A stretch of 64,000 nt of DNA from Delftia tsuruhatensis NBRC 16741 (GCF_001571325.1 NZ_BCTO01000040.1:1-64000); one strand, 5' to 3'. Numbered from the stretch's first letter, positions 34,389-44,200 are shown. The notes: generated by a model from the sequence alone, not told the origin. Made by a program: numbers and translations.

Positions 34389-34417
34389 CAAATGGCGATG
34401 CCCGGCATCGCCATTTG
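34389..34417. repeat. Perfect palindrome between adk and kdsB
   Basis: CAAATGGCGATGCC (34389-34402) is exactly repeated in reverse complement at 34404-34417. It lies 24 nt beyond the kdsB stop. There is no T-run on the kdsB side, so it is more likely an mRNA-stabilising hairpin or DNA element than a terminator. Confidence 0.7.
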
Positions 34418-34440
34418 TGCGTTTTCAGCGGCCGGCCGAT

Positions 34441-35235
34441 TCAGGCCGGCGGGTTGGACAGCTGGGCGCGCACCCGCTCCAGATCCTCGCGCGTGTCCAC
34501 GCCAGGGCCGGGTGCATGGGGTGTGACATGGACGGCGATGCGGTGGCCGTGCCACAGCGCACGCAACTGCTCCAGGGCCTCCAGTGCCTCGGTGGGTGCC
34601 TGGGAAAGCTGGGGGAAGCTGCGCAGGAAGCCGGCGCGATAGCTGTAGATGCCGATGTGGCGCAGCGGTGCGAAGCCGGGGTGGCCCAAGGCGGCCGATT
34701 CCGTCTCCCACCATGCCTGGTCCGCATGCTCGCGCGCGAAGGGAATGGGCGCACGGCTGAAATAGTGGGCCATGCCCTGGGCATCGCAGACGACCTTGAC
34801 CACGTTCGGGTTGACGAAGTCGGCAAGGCTGTCAATGGCATGCGCCGCCGTTCCCATGCTGGCCGAAGGTTGCCGGGGCAGCAGGGCGGCCACGGCGTCG
34901 ATGAGTTCGGGGGCGATCAGCGGCTCGTCGCCCTGGACATTGACCACGATGTCATCGCCATCGAGACCCAGCAGCGCGCAGGCCTCGGCCAGTCGGTCGC
35001 TGCCGCTGGCATGGTCGTTGCGCGTGAGCACGGCCGCCACGCCATGCGCGGCACAGGCGGCGAGGATGCTTTCGTCATCGGCTGCGACCACGCACCGTGC
35101 GGCGCCGCTGCGGCTGGCGCGCTGTGCCACGCGCACGACCATGGGAAGCCCTGCAATGTCGGCCAGGGGCTTGCCCGGCAGGCGGCTGGAAGACAGGCGG
35201 GCGGGAATCAGAACCGTGAAGGGCGCGGAGGACAT
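34441..35235 (-). CDS. kdsB: 3-deoxy-manno-octulosonate cytidylyltransferase
   Basis: The protein has 264 residues. The nucleotide-binding start [20 protein letters not shown] and the later NVQGDEPLI motif are signatures of KdsB. It activates KDO with CTP to CMP-KDO, the donor for the inner core of lipopolysaccharide, in the cytoplasm. The ATG is followed by the expected short N-terminus. It is clustered with lpxK, another lipid A/LPS gene, and a Trm112-type gene 53 nt upstream on the same strand. Confidence 0.95.
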   Translation of the reverse strand: MSSAPFTVLIPARLSSSRLPGKPLADIAGLPMVVRVAQRASRSGAARCVVAADDESILAACAAHGVAAVLTRNDHASGSDRLAEACALLGLDGDDIVVNVQGDEPLIAPELIDAVAALLPRQPSASMGTAAHAIDSLADFVNPNVVKVVCDAQGMAHYFSRAPIPFAREHADQAWWETESAALGHPGFAPLRHIGIYSYRAGFLRSFPQLSQAPTEALEALEQLRALWHGHRIAVHVTPHAPGPGVDTREDLERVRAQLSNPPA

Positions 35236-35288
35236 GGTGCGTGCAGGAGTGAGGCGAAGGCGTGGGGCGGCGCAGGTGATGGGAAAAA

Positions 35289-35471
35289 TCAGTCCTCGAT
35301 CTCGTCGTCGTCCAGCGTGCGGGCCTCGGTTTCCAGCAGCACGGGAATGCCGTCGCGCACCGGGTAGGCCAGGCGCGCGCTGCGCGAGACCAGTTCCTGG
35401 TGCTCGCGGTCAAAGCGCAGCGGGCCTTTGGTGACGGGGCAGACCAGCAGTTCGAGAAGTTTGGCGTCCAT
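35289..35471 (-). CDS. Trm112-family small protein
   Basis: The protein has 60 residues with the family opening [18 protein letters not shown] and the [20 protein letters not shown] core. Only one Cys of the zinc-ribbon pairs remains, as in many bacterial members (YcaR type). The longer open frame to 35747 overlaps lpxK and is not coding. It is usually found between lpxK and kdsB, as here. The role is unclear; homologues act as partners of methyltransferases. Confidence 0.9.
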   Translation of the reverse strand: MDAKLLELLVCPVTKGPLRFDREHQELVSRSARLAYPVRDGIPVLLETEARTLDDDEIED

Positions 35472-35535
35472 GGCGGATCCTGTGTTTTGAAGGGAAAGGG
35501 CGGGCCGTGGCAGCCAGCCGAGACGGAGATGATAG

Positions 35536-36552
35536 TCAGGCGGGGCAGGGGCGCAGTGCCTGCAGCCGCTCATCCAGCAGCGCCCAGAAATCCGCCGGCA
35601 GCTGCAATTGCAGCGCAACCGCCCAGGCCTGGGGATGGGTGCGCCACAGCTTGACGGCATCTTTTTCGGTGCAGACCAGCGGGTCTTCGTTGCGCCCCAG
35701 GCGCTGGAAGCTCTCAAAATTATAGTGATCCGGCAGCGCCTGGACATGCTCCAGCGTCAGGCCTTGCTCGCGGGTCAGCATGGAGAAAAAGCCTTCGGGC
35801 CGGGCCACTGCCGCCACGGCCTCCACGGGCTGCGCACGCAGGGCGGACAGTGCGATGCGCTCGCCTTGGGCATTGACGGCTTCGCTGGACAGCTGGCGCT
35901 GCATGGCAAACGCGGGGGCATCGGTGTCGGGGGCTGCGCCTGCATGCAGCACGGCGGTGACGGGGCGCGGCCAGGGCTCGCGCAGCGGGCCGGCCGGCAG
36001 CAGCCAGCCGTTGCCGATGCCGTCGTCATTGAAGACGCACAGCTCGATGTCGCGGGCCAGGGCCAGGTGCTGCAGGCCGTCGTCGCTGATGACCACATCC
36101 ACCTGCGGGTGGCGGGCGCGCAGGGCCTGGACGGCCTCGATGCGCTTGCGGGCCACGAAGACCGGCACGCCGCTGGCACGCGCCAGCAGCGCGGGTTCAT
36201 CGCCCACGTCGGCGGGGGCGCTGTCAGGACGGGCTTCGCGGCAGTCGTCCGTGCTGCGACCATAGCCGCGCGAGACGATGCCGGGACTCCAGCCGCCATC
36301 GCGCAGATGGCGGGCCAGGGCGAGCGTGACGGGGGTCTTTCCGGCGCCGCCCGCAATCACGTTGCCGACGACGATGACCGGAATGCCGGCCTGGCCCCCA
36401 CGCCTGAAGCCCAGTGCATATGGCAGCCGATGCAGGCCCAGCAGGGCGCGGTACAGCAGGGACAGGGGAAGGAGCGCGCAGGCCAGCGGGCCGCGGCGGC
36501 GCCAGGCCGCGCGAAGCCCCCGGGCTGCGGGGGCAGGACCAGTCCGGGGCAT
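35536..36552 (-). CDS. lpxK: Tetraacyldisaccharide 4'-kinase
   Basis: The protein has 338 residues. A membrane-associated N-terminal helix (residues ~22-40) precedes the Walker A loop GGAGKTP (68-74), with the GYG (VSRGYGR) motif and the ISDDGLQH motif. LpxK phosphorylates the lipid A precursor at the 4' position on the inner leaflet of the inner membrane. It starts 13 nt after exbD in the same orientation, the standard order in Burkholderiales. Confidence 0.95.
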   Translation of the reverse strand: MPRTGPAPAARGLRAAWRRRGPLACALLPLSLLYRALLGLHRLPYALGFRRGGQAGIPVIVVGNVIAGGAGKTPVTLALARHLRDGGWSPGIVSRGYGRSTDDCREARPDSAPADVGDEPALLARASGVPVFVARKRIEAVQALRARHPQVDVVISDDGLQHLALARDIELCVFNDDGIGNGWLLPAGPLREPWPRPVTAVLHAGAAPDTDAPAFAMQRQLSSEAVNAQGERIALSALRAQPVEAVAAVARPEGFFSMLTREQGLTLEHVQALPDHYNFESFQRLGRNEDPLVCTEKDAVKLWRTHPQAWAVALQLQLPADFWALLDERLQALRPCPA

Positions 36553-36565
36553 GGCGGCCTTGCCT

Positions 36566-36991
36566 TCAGCGCCCGGCGCTGGCCGAGGTCTGCGTGGCGA
36601 AGGTGATCTGGGACAGTCCGGCGCGGCGCGAGGCTTCCATCACCGATACCACGGACTGGTGCGGCGCAGTGGCATCGGCGCTGATGATGACCACGCTGTC
36701 CTTGCCGGCGACGGCCGCTGCGGCCAGCGCCTGGGTCAGGCCGGTGACGCTGCGGTCTTCCACGGCGGTCTTGTTGATGGCATAGCGGCCATCGGCTGCG
36801 ATGGCGACGATGATTTCGCGGGGCCGGTCGCGCTGCTGCTCGACGTCGGCCACCGGAAGGGTCAGCTGCAGCTCGGTGAACTTGCTGTAGGTGGTGGACA
36901 GCATCAGAAAGATCAGCACCACCAGCAGCACGTCGATGAACGGGATCAGGTTGATCTCGGGCTCGTCACGGCGGCGGGGACGGAAGTTCAT
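36566..36991 (-). CDS. exbD: ExbD/TolR-family biopolymer transport protein
   Basis: The protein has 141 residues. A single N-terminal membrane helix (NLIPFIDVLLVVLIFLML) carries the conserved Asp needed for proton use, followed by a periplasmic domain. With ExbB it powers TonB or Tol systems from the proton gradient. The gene lies 22 nt after exbB in the same operon. TolR cannot be excluded from sequence alone, but the LPS-gene context is typical of the ExbD form. Confidence 0.92.
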   Translation of the reverse strand: MNFRPRRRDEPEINLIPFIDVLLVVLIFLMLSTTYSKFTELQLTLPVADVEQQRDRPREIIVAIAADGRYAINKTAVEDRSVTGLTQALAAAAVAGKDSVVIISADATAPHQSVVSVMEASRRAGLSQITFATQTSASAGR

Positions 36992-37013
36992 GTCAGGTCT
37001 CTCGCGTGCTGGT

Positions 37014-37646
37014 TCACTTGCCGCCGACGCGGGTGAGGTGGCGCACGAACTGTTCGGAAGCCAGCTCCATGCCCAGCAGGTAGCCGTCGACGCGGGCGCG
37101 GAAGTAGCGCCAGAAGATCAGGGCCGGAATGGCGACGATCAGGCCGAAGGCCGTGTTGTACAGGGCGATGGAGATGCCGGCCGCCAGCTGGGCGGGGTTG
37201 CTGCCGCCGGTGGCCGATGCGCCGCCTTGCGAGCCGAAGATCTCGATCATGCCGATCACCGTGCCCAGCAGGCCCAGCAAAGGGGCGGCAGAGGCGATGG
37301 TGGCCAGCGCGCTCAGGTGTTTTTCCAGCGTGTGGGCGGCGGCGCGGCCGGCGCCTTCCATGGACGCGCGCAGCTCTTCCTCGCTGCTGTCCGGATGGGC
37401 CTGCAGTGCGCGCAGCCCGCTGGCCAGGACCTCGCCCAGCGTGGAGTTCTGTGCCAGTTGCTGCACGACTTCCTGACTGGGCAGGCCACGCGAGGACACG
37501 GAAATCGCCTCGCCCAACAGGGCAGGCGGCGCAACACGGGCTGTTTTCAGCGCCACGAAGCGTTCAAAGACCAGGGCCAGAGCCAGGATGGAGCAGGCAA
37601 TCAGTGGCCAGATCGGCCAGCCTGCGGCTTGTATGATCGACAGCAA
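37014..37646 (-). CDS. exbB: ExbB/TolQ/MotA-family proton channel protein
   Basis: The protein has 210 residues and three membrane segments (~12-30, ~110-135, ~155-175). The conserved stretch IASAAPLLGLLGTVIGMIE is the family signature. It begins with TTG at 37646, with GGGGGGA 7 nt before it. It forms a pentameric channel around ExbD. It is the first gene of the exbB-exbD-lpxK-Trm112-kdsB-adk cluster and is divergent from xseA. Confidence 0.93.
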   Translation of the reverse strand: MLSIIQAAGWPIWPLIACSILALALVFERFVALKTARVAPPALLGEAISVSSRGLPSQEVVQQLAQNSTLGEVLASGLRALQAHPDSSEEELRASMEGAGRAAAHTLEKHLSALATIASAAPLLGLLGTVIGMIEIFGSQGGASATGGSNPAQLAAGISIALYNTAFGLIVAIPALIFWRYFRARVDGYLLGMELASEQFVRHLTRVGGK

Positions 37647-38041
37647 GTTGTTTTCCCCCCGCGTTTAACTGCAGCCGACGATTATGGCCCAGCCATGTGG
37701 CCGGTCCAGGCGTCCCGGCTGCGCGATCGGCCTAAAACTGTGACCGGGCGCAGCATCCAGGCAACGGGCGGTGTCCCGGTTTCTGGCCTCGGGCTTGCTC
37801 ATATAGCACAATTTTCTGTGGATAACTTTGTTATCAAGCTGCCTGCGCAGATGCGGCGGCGACGGCGAATGATCACTGTGACAAATGTGAATTCTTTGTT
37901 TCAGTAAAAAATCTCTTATTAATCAAATGCTTGCGAGGTATTCTTGAGATTGCTTGTGCAAATCATCGCCAAAGTGCCTCTTCAAGGCTGCATCTGCCGG
38001 CCTGTGGAGAATGTTGCACTGCATGCTGACCGGGAGCCCGC
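37647..38041. other. Divergent intergenic region between exbB and xseA
   Basis: No gene was recognised. The right half is AT-rich. TGTGGATAA (37817-37825) equals a consensus DnaA box on the minus strand and overlaps the inverted repeat GATAAC-TTT-GTTATC (37821-37835). Promoters for both flanking genes are expected here, but no single -35/-10 pair stands out. Confidence 0.5.
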
Positions 38042-39367
38042 ATGAGCGGTGCATTTGGCGCAATGAATCCAGCAGCGGCGCCGCTGGTCTGGGAAGTCGG
38101 CGCGCTGTGCCGCGCCGTGAGCGATGCCTTGCAGGCGCGCTTCAATCCGGTGGCGGTGCGCGGCGAGATCAGTGGCTTCTCGCGCGCGGCCAGCGGCCAT
38201 TGCTACTTCAGCATCAAGGACGCCGGCGGGCAGATCCGCTGCGCCATGTTCCGGCGCGCGGCCCAGCTCATGGACTTTTCGCCGCGCGATGGCGAGCTGG
38301 TCGAGTTGCGGGGCCGGCTGGGTGTCTACGAGCAGCGCGGTGATCTGCAACTGGTCGTCGAAAGCATGCAGCGTGCAGGCCAGGGCGCACTGTTCGAACA
38401 GTTCCTGCGGCTGAAGGCGCAACTGGAGGCCGAAGGCCTCTTCGATGCGGCGCGCAAGCGCAGCCTGCCGCCGCTGCCGCGCGGCATTGGCGTGGTGACT
38501 TCGCCGGGGGCTGCCGCGCTGCACGACGTGATCACCGCGCTGCGCCGCCGCGTGCCCCACATCCCCGTGGTGCTGGTGCCGGCCCTGGTGCAGGGCGCGC
38601 AGGCGCCGGCCTCGCTGATCGACGCGCTGCAAAGGCTTTATGGGCTGGCGCAGGAAGGCGCGGGATCGGTAGCCGGCGCGCCGCACATCGACACCATCTT
38701 GCTGGTGCGCGGCGGCGGCTCCATCGAAGACCTCTGGGCCTTCAATGACGAGCGCCTGGCCCGCACCATCGTGCAAAGCCCGGTGCCGCTGATCAGCGGC
38801 GTGGGGCACGAGACCGACTTCACCATTGCCGACTTCTGCGCCGACCTGCGCGCGCCCACGCCCACGGCGGCGGCAGAGTTGGTAAGCCAGCCGCGCGACG
38901 TCTGGTTGGGTGCGCTGCAGCTCATGCAGGGCCGGCTGGAGGACGGGGTGCAACGGCTGCTGGACCGCCAGCAGCAGCGCCTTGACCTGGCGTCGCAGCG
39001 CCTGGGCCGGCCCAGCGAACAGCTGGCGCGCAGCCGGCTGCAGCTCAGCCGCCAGGCGCAGCGCCTGCGCCATGCCATGCAGTTGAGGCTGCAGCGCATG
39101 GACCACGCGGGGCAGGGCCTGCAGGCGCAGCTGCCTGCGGGCATGCGCCGCGGCCTGGACAGGCGCGCGGACCACCTGGCGCGCATGGAGCTTCGCCTGC
39201 AACTGCTGGACCCGCGCCTGGTGCTGCAGCGCGGCTATGCCCTGCTCACCGATACCGAGGGCCATCCCGTGACCGAGGCGCGCCGTGCGCCACCGGGCAC
39301 GGCGCTGCAGGCGCAACTGGCGGACGGCAGCCTGGACCTGGTGGTGACGCAGCCGCGCCTGCTCTGA
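38042..39367 (+). CDS. xseA: Exodeoxyribonuclease VII large subunit
   Basis: The protein has 441 residues. The N-terminal OB-fold is seen in NPVAVRGEISGFSRAASGHCYFSIKD. The catalytic domain carries GVVTSPGAAALHDV, the RGGGSIEDLWAFNDE motif and GHETDFTIADFCADLRAPTP-type sequence (in two parts, GHETDFTIADF and RAPTPTAAAE). A long Arg/Gln/Leu coiled-coil follows. It digests single-stranded DNA to oligonucleotides together with XseB, which is not in this window. It is divergent from exbB. Confidence 0.96.
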   Translation: MSGAFGAMNPAAAPLVWEVGALCRAVSDALQARFNPVAVRGEISGFSRAASGHCYFSIKDAGGQIRCAMFRRAAQLMDFSPRDGELVELRGRLGVYEQRGDLQLVVESMQRAGQGALFEQFLRLKAQLEAEGLFDAARKRSLPPLPRGIGVVTSPGAAALHDVITALRRRVPHIPVVLVPALVQGAQAPASLIDALQRLYGLAQEGAGSVAGAPHIDTILLVRGGGSIEDLWAFNDERLARTIVQSPVPLISGVGHETDFTIADFCADLRAPTPTAAAELVSQPRDVWLGALQLMQGRLEDGVQRLLDRQQQRLDLASQRLGRPSEQLARSRLQLSRQAQRLRHAMQLRLQRMDHAGQGLQAQLPAGMRRGLDRRADHLARMELRLQLLDPRLVLQRGYALLTDTEGHPVTEARRAPPGTALQAQLADGSLDLVVTQPRLL

Positions 39368-39685
39368 ACTGCGGCCCGCTGTGTGCAGCGTTCGGCGTGC
39401 AGGGAGTGGCGGGCGGCAGGCGGTATCCGTGTAGGCCGATTGGCCGGATTGCGGTCAATTCACATCCACCCTCGCGGCAGCGGGCCAAGATGGCCGATTT
39501 GGAGCGCGCTTTCGCCGCAGGGTCACGAACTTGTTCCTACAATGCCCGTTCGGGTGCGTGAGGGCCAGGGCTCGCAGCAATGCGCGCAATGCAGGCCCCG
39601 CGCGACGGTCACGGCAGGCGCTGCAGGCGCTCTGCGCAACAGGTGCTGGCCCGTCCTAAAAGATTTCAACCACGAAGGAAACACC
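39368..39685. other. Intergenic region upstream of sodB
   Basis: No gene is supported; the open frame here is only an extension of sodB. A TACAAT box (39538-39543) could be a -10 element, but no matching -35 at standard spacing was found. No Fur box of the GATAAT type was seen. Confidence 0.4.
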
Positions 39686-40267
39686 ATGGAACATACCTTG
39701 CCCCCTCTGCCCTATGCGATTGACGCGCTGGCGCCCCACTACAGCCAGGAAACGCTGGAGTACCACCATGGCAAGCACCACAACGCCTATGTGGTGAACC
39801 TGAACAATCTGCAAAAGGGCACCGAATTCGAAAGCATGACCCTGGAAGAGATCGTCAAGAAGTCTTCCGGCGGCATCTACAACAACGCAGCCCAGATCTG
39901 GAACCACACCTTCTTCTGGAACTGCATGGCCCCCAACGGTGGCGGCGAGCCCACCGGCGCCCTGGCTGACGCCATCAACAAGAAGTGGGGCAGCTATGCC
40001 GCCTTCAAGGAAGCCTTCGTGAAGTCGGCCGTGGGCAACTTCGGCTCCGGCTGGACCTGGCTGGTGAAGAAGGCCGATGGCTCGGTGGACATCGTCAACA
40101 CCGGCGCCGCCGGCACGCCCCTGACCACGCAAGACAAGGCCCTGCTGACCGTGGACGTCTGGGAACACGCCTACTACATCGACTACCGCAACCTGCGTCC
40201 CAAGTTCGTCGAGACCTTCCTCGACAAGCTGGTGAACTGGAAGTTTGCCGAGCAGAACTTCGCCTGA
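39686..40267 (+). CDS. sodB: Iron superoxide dismutase
   Basis: The protein has 193 residues. The four metal ligands fit at H27 (EYHHGKHH), H74 (NHTFFW), D157 and H161 (DVWEHAYY). The NHTFFWNCM and AAGTPL patterns favour the iron type. It converts superoxide to hydrogen peroxide in the cytoplasm. The ATG at 39686 has GAAGGAA upstream; the frame extends to 39383 without further similarity. A strong terminator follows. Confidence 0.95.
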   Translation: MEHTLPPLPYAIDALAPHYSQETLEYHHGKHHNAYVVNLNNLQKGTEFESMTLEEIVKKSSGGIYNNAAQIWNHTFFWNCMAPNGGGEPTGALADAINKKWGSYAAFKEAFVKSAVGNFGSGWTWLVKKADGSVDIVNTGAAGTPLTTQDKALLTVDVWEHAYYIDYRNLRPKFVETFLDKLVNWKFAEQNFA

Positions 40268-40313
40268 TCGAAGCACCTGCCAGCAATGTGCACGCGCAAC
40301 GTGCACGCAGCGC

Positions 40314-40341
40314 CCAAAAAGCCCCGAAAGGGGCTTTTTGG
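40314..40341. terminator. Bidirectional rho-independent terminator
   Basis: CCAAAAAGCCCC and GGGGCTTTTTGG form a perfect 12-bp stem with a GAAA loop. It ends sodB and the convergent exporter gene. Confidence 0.9.
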
Positions 40342-40370
40342 CTTTCTGGCTGAGGCCGGGGTGCCGCCGT

Positions 40371-41915
40371 TCAGCGGCGCTGACCGCGCAGCCGCCACCC
40401 CGTCCACAGCGCCGTGCACACCAGCAGCAGCGTGGCGCCGGCGATCACGGCGCTGAAACCCTGGCCGAAGGCCGTGCGTGCCAGTTCGGTCAACTGGTGC
40501 GCGGCCTGAGGCCTCAGCTGTTCGGCGGCCAGCAGGGCTTCGTCCAGGCTGTCGCGCACGGAATCGGGCAGGGCCAGGCCCAGCCCCTCAGGCAGGCGCA
40601 AAGAGCCTGCGTACACGGCCGACAGCAGGCTGCCCATCAGCGTCACGCCCAGGGCGCCGCCCAGCTCGTATGACACCTCCTCGACCGAAGCCGCCATGCC
40701 TGCACGGTCTGCGGGAGCGCTTTGCATGATGGTGCTCGACGCCGTGGTCATGGCCGCGCCTATGCCCAGGCCCAGCAGGGCCAGCGCCCCCGCCTGCGGC
40801 CACCAGCCCATGTCATGGACCAGCAGGTAGCCGCCCATGCCCAGGCCCGACAGCAACAGGGAGGCCGGCAGCATGCGGGCCCCACCCAGTCGCGGCAGCC
40901 AGTGGCCTGCGACGGGGCCGGCCACAAAGGCGGCCAGCGGCAGCGGCAGCACGGCCAGGCCCGCCTGCAGCGGAGACAGGCCCTGCACCAACTGCAGGCG
41001 CTGGCTGAAGACCAGTTCCATGCCGATCAGCGCTGCCGCAGCCACCAGGGCCGAGGCCACGGCCGTGGCAAAGGCCGGGTTGCGGAACAGGGCGAAGTCC
41101 AGCAGCGGGTCGCTGCTGCGCCGCTGGCGCCGCACGAACAGGGCAAGAAAGCCCAGGCCCAGCACCAGGGTCACGGCGGCCAGGACCCAGTCGGGCGATT
41201 GCTTGCCAGCCTCCTTGATCGCGTAGGTGCTTGCCACCAGGCCTGCCATGACCTGCAGCGAGCCCACAAAGTCCCAGGGCCGCTGCGAGGTGGCGCCGCC
41301 TGCGGGAATCAGCCACCAGGCCAGGGGCAGGGCCAGCAGCACGATGGGCACGTTGATCAGGAACACCGAGCCCCACCAGAAATACTCCAGCAGCAGCCCG
41401 CCCACCACGGGACCGAAGGCCGCACCGCCCGATGCCACCGAGGCCCAGATGCCGATGGCCAGCGCGCGCTCGCGCTCATCGGCAAAGCTCAGGCGGATCA
41501 GGGACAGCGTGGCCGGCATCATCATGGCCGCGCCCACGCCCAGCAGCGCGCGCGCCGCAATCAGCAGGGCGGGCGAGGGCGCAAAGGCCGCGCACAGCGA
41601 TGCCAGGCCGAACACGCACAGCCCGGCCATGAACAGCCGCTTGTGGCCGAGCCTGTCGCCCAGCGTGCCCATGCCCAGCAGCAGGCCGGAAACCACCAGG
41701 GCATAGATATTGACGATCCACAGCTTGGCGGAGGCCGTGGCCGCCAGGTCATGCGTGAGGCGCGGCAGTGCCGTGTAGAGCACCGTCATGTCGATGACGA
41801 TGAGCAGCAGCGCCACCGAGACGATGGCCAGCACCAGCCAGCGGCGCGGGTCGGCCGCCAGAGATTTGGAGGGATGCCCCGCAGCGGGGACCCGGGTTTG
41901 CGTCGTGAACGCCAT
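40371..41915 (-). CDS. MFS drug exporter, DHA2 (14-helix) family
   Basis: The protein has 514 residues and about 14 hydrophobic segments. Family motifs are VLYTALPRLTHDL in helix 1 (DMTVLYTALP), the A-loop GTLGDRLGHKRLF and the C motif GVGAAMMMPATLSLI. It resembles SmvA/QacA exporters of cationic drugs. The start at 41915 follows the conserved length; the frame is open to 41984. It is divergent from a LysR gene, with palindromes between, so it is probably the regulated target. Confidence 0.88.
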   Translation of the reverse strand: MAFTTQTRVPAAGHPSKSLAADPRRWLVLAIVSVALLLIVIDMTVLYTALPRLTHDLAATASAKLWIVNIYALVVSGLLLGMGTLGDRLGHKRLFMAGLCVFGLASLCAAFAPSPALLIAARALLGVGAAMMMPATLSLIRLSFADERERALAIGIWASVASGGAAFGPVVGGLLLEYFWWGSVFLINVPIVLLALPLAWWLIPAGGATSQRPWDFVGSLQVMAGLVASTYAIKEAGKQSPDWVLAAVTLVLGLGFLALFVRRQRRSSDPLLDFALFRNPAFATAVASALVAAAALIGMELVFSQRLQLVQGLSPLQAGLAVLPLPLAAFVAGPVAGHWLPRLGGARMLPASLLLSGLGMGGYLLVHDMGWWPQAGALALLGLGIGAAMTTASSTIMQSAPADRAGMAASVEEVSYELGGALGVTLMGSLLSAVYAGSLRLPEGLGLALPDSVRDSLDEALLAAEQLRPQAAHQLTELARTAFGQGFSAVIAGATLLLVCTALWTGWRLRGQRR

Positions 41916-41978
41916 AAAGCACCTGTTTGCCCCTGGCCTTGTGGGCCGGAGCTTCCTTTGGATGAAAGCCGCAGTTTC

Positions 41979-42028
41979 CATCAATAAAATGCTTTATCAA
42001 AGTTTGATTCAATCCATAAAATTGATGG
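41979..42028. promoter_or_regulatory. Operator cluster between exporter and LysR gene
   Basis: ATCAAAGTTTGAT (41996-42008) is a perfect palindrome. TCAAT-N7-ATTGA (42009-42025) fits the T-N11-A LysR box. CCATCAAT (41979-41986) and ATTGATGG (42021-42028) are inverted matches. The cluster overlaps the LysR start, suggesting autoregulation as well as control of the exporter. Confidence 0.5.
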
Positions 42029-42910
42029 ATGGAATGGACACTGGACAGACTGAGGCATTTCGTGGCGGTGGCCGAGGCCGGCACCATGACCGAGGCTGCG
42101 CGCCGCCTGGGCCGTGCGCAATCGGCCGTGAGCACGGCCATCGGCCTGCTGGAGGCCGATCTGGGGCTGGAGCTGTTCGACCGTGTGGGACGCCATGTGC
42201 GGCTCACGGCCGCAGGCGAGGTCATGCTGCTGGAGGCCCGGTCCCTGCTGCACCAGGCCCAGGCCATGGACCACCGCGCACGCGCCCTGGCCGCAGGCGG
42301 GCAGGCGCGCCTGGCCGTTGCGCTGGACGAGGCATTGCCCTATGTGCCGCTGGCCCAGCTGTTCAAGGAGCTGGCGGCACGCTTTCCGGCCATGGAGCTG
42401 ACCGTGCTGAACGGCACGGCCTCCGAAGTGGCCGAGCATGTGGCGGCGCAGCGTGCCCAGGTCGCCTTCCAGTTCGACCGAGCGCCTGCGCCGGCCACCT
42501 GTGCCCAGCGCCATATCGGCAGCGTGCCGCAGACCATTTGCGTGGCCAAGGGCCATGTGCTCGATGGCGCAGAGCCCTTGACGCGCAGGCAGCTGGCCGC
42601 GCACCGCCAGTTGCTGATGCACATCGAAGGCGTGGAGGACACCGTGCTCAGTCCCGCCGTCTGGCGCTCCAACAGCTTCTATGTGATTGCCGACATGGTG
42701 GCCGACGGCCTGGGCTGGGCCATCCTGCCGGTCAATATTGCCGAGTTCGGCGATCTGCGCCCGCATCTGCGGCAACGCGCCTGCGAGGGGCTGGCGCTGC
42801 CGCCGCTGACCGTGCGCATGCTCTGGCTGGAAGGGCTGGCGCCCGGGGTCGAAGCGCTGTGGATGCGCCAGCGCCTGGCCGAGCTGCTGGCCTTGATGGC
42901 CACGGCCTGA
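42029..42910 (+). CDS. LysR-family transcriptional regulator
   Basis: The protein has 293 residues. The N-terminal helix-turn-helix (LRHFVAVAEAGTMTEAARRLGRAQSAVSTAI in pieces AEAGTMTEAARRLG and QSAVSTAIGLLE) is typical, followed by the periplasmic-binding-like effector domain. ATG 42029 is the first start and lies directly at the operator cluster. It is divergent from the DHA2 exporter, which it probably controls. The effector is unknown. Confidence 0.9.
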   Translation: MEWTLDRLRHFVAVAEAGTMTEAARRLGRAQSAVSTAIGLLEADLGLELFDRVGRHVRLTAAGEVMLLEARSLLHQAQAMDHRARALAAGGQARLAVALDEALPYVPLAQLFKELAARFPAMELTVLNGTASEVAEHVAAQRAQVAFQFDRAPAPATCAQRHIGSVPQTICVAKGHVLDGAEPLTRRQLAAHRQLLMHIEGVEDTVLSPAVWRSNSFYVIADMVADGLGWAILPVNIAEFGDLRPHLRQRACEGLALPPLTVRMLWLEGLAPGVEALWMRQRLAELLALMATA

Positions 42911-42944
42911 GCGGTCTGGGCTGGCGCGGGCGTTGGGGCCGTGT

Positions 42945-44165
42945 TCAGGTGCAGGCAGCGGCTGCGTCTTCGGCAGGCGGGCTCTCTTTCGTTCGTGCCT
43001 GGCGTGCGGCCAGCACGCCCAGGGCCCACATGACAGCACCGGCCAGCAGCGCCACCACGAAGGAGATGCGCGCGCCCCACAGGTCGGTGGCCCAGCCGGC
43101 GGCGGCCGCGCCCAGGGCCACGCCCATGGCAATGCCGGTCAGCAGCCAGGTCATGCCCTCCGTCAGGCGCTGGGGCGGCACCTGCTGCTCCACCAGGCCC
43201 ATGGCCACGGTGATGGTCGGGCCGAAGGTAATGCCGGCCAGCAGCACGGCCAGGGTCAGCGTGAACACATTGGTGGCCAGCAGCAGGGGCACGGCCGTGA
43301 TGCAGACCGAGGCGCCCACCCAGGCGATCTGGCGGTGCAGCGGCGCCTTCAGGCGCAGCGTGCCGAACACCAGTCCCATCACGCAGGAGCCCAGCGCATA
43401 GAACGACAGCACGATGCTGGCCGCCGCCGGCTGGCCCTGCTGCGTGGCAAAGGCCACGCTGGCCACGTCGATGGTGCCCACGATGATGCCCTGGGCCAGC
43501 ATGAACAGCGCCAGCGTGCGTACCACGGGATGGCGGGCCAGCGACTGCTGGCGCGTGCGCCGCTGCGATGTGTCCACGGGTGGCTCTGTACGGCGCTGGG
43601 CCACGAACAGCGCCACGCCCACCAGCAGCAGCAAGGAGGCGGCCAGCGGCCCGGCCTCGGGGAACAGCACCATGCTCAGGCCGACCGACAGGGGCGGGCC
43701 GACGATGAAGCAGACATCGTCCAGCACGGCCTCCAGCGCATAGGCCGTCTGCAGTTGTGGCGTGCCGCGCAGCAGCACGGTCCAGCGCGCACGCACCATG
43801 GCCGGCATGCTGGGCAGGGCACCCACCAGCGCTGCCAGCACCAGCAGCAGCCACTCCGGTCCCTGCCAATGCGCGCAGGCCAGCAGCGCAAACATGGCGG
43901 CAGCACTCACGGCCGCTGCCCAGGGCAGGACCTTGCGCTGGCCATGGCGGTCCACCAGGGCCGAGATGCGGGGCGCCAGCACCGCGATGGACAGCGCAAA
44001 GCAGGCGGCGACCGCGCCGGCCAGCGTGTAGGCGCCGCGCTGCTGGGACAGCATGGTGATCAGGCCGATACCCGTCATGGAAAGGGGCAGGCGGGCCAGG
44101 AGACCGGCCAGCACAAAGGCGGCCGTGCCGGGCCGGGAGAACAGCTGGCGGTAGGCGTGGAACAT
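42945..44165 (-). CDS. MFS transporter
   Basis: The protein has 406 residues and about 12 hydrophobic helices. The start at 44165 (MFHAYRQLFSRPGTAAFVLAG) is the conserved one; the frame is open to 44324 across the TetR operators. Loop motifs (ALVDRHGQRKVLPWAA) identify the major facilitator superfamily. The substrate is unknown. It is divergent from a TetR regulator gene with two matching operators between, a standard repressor/exporter pair. Confidence 0.85.
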   Translation of the reverse strand: MFHAYRQLFSRPGTAAFVLAGLLARLPLSMTGIGLITMLSQQRGAYTLAGAVAACFALSIAVLAPRISALVDRHGQRKVLPWAAAVSAAAMFALLACAHWQGPEWLLLVLAALVGALPSMPAMVRARWTVLLRGTPQLQTAYALEAVLDDVCFIVGPPLSVGLSMVLFPEAGPLAASLLLLVGVALFVAQRRTEPPVDTSQRRTRQQSLARHPVVRTLALFMLAQGIIVGTIDVASVAFATQQGQPAAASIVLSFYALGSCVMGLVFGTLRLKAPLHRQIAWVGASVCITAVPLLLATNVFTLTLAVLLAGITFGPTITVAMGLVEQQVPPQRLTEGMTWLLTGIAMGVALGAAAAGWATDLWGARISFVVALLAGAVMWALGVLAARQARTKESPPAEDAAAACT

Positions 44166-44200
44166 GGAAACCTCGGAAGACGGACAGGCCGCTGCAATCA

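Noticed and set aside
36891..37907. 338-residue plus-strand frame over exbB
   Set aside because: Antisense to a well-supported gene; Gln/Ala/Arg-rich translation.
38042..39367. Reverse frame 37982-39316 (444 residues)
   Set aside because: Antisense to xseA, Arg/Gln/His-rich, no motif.
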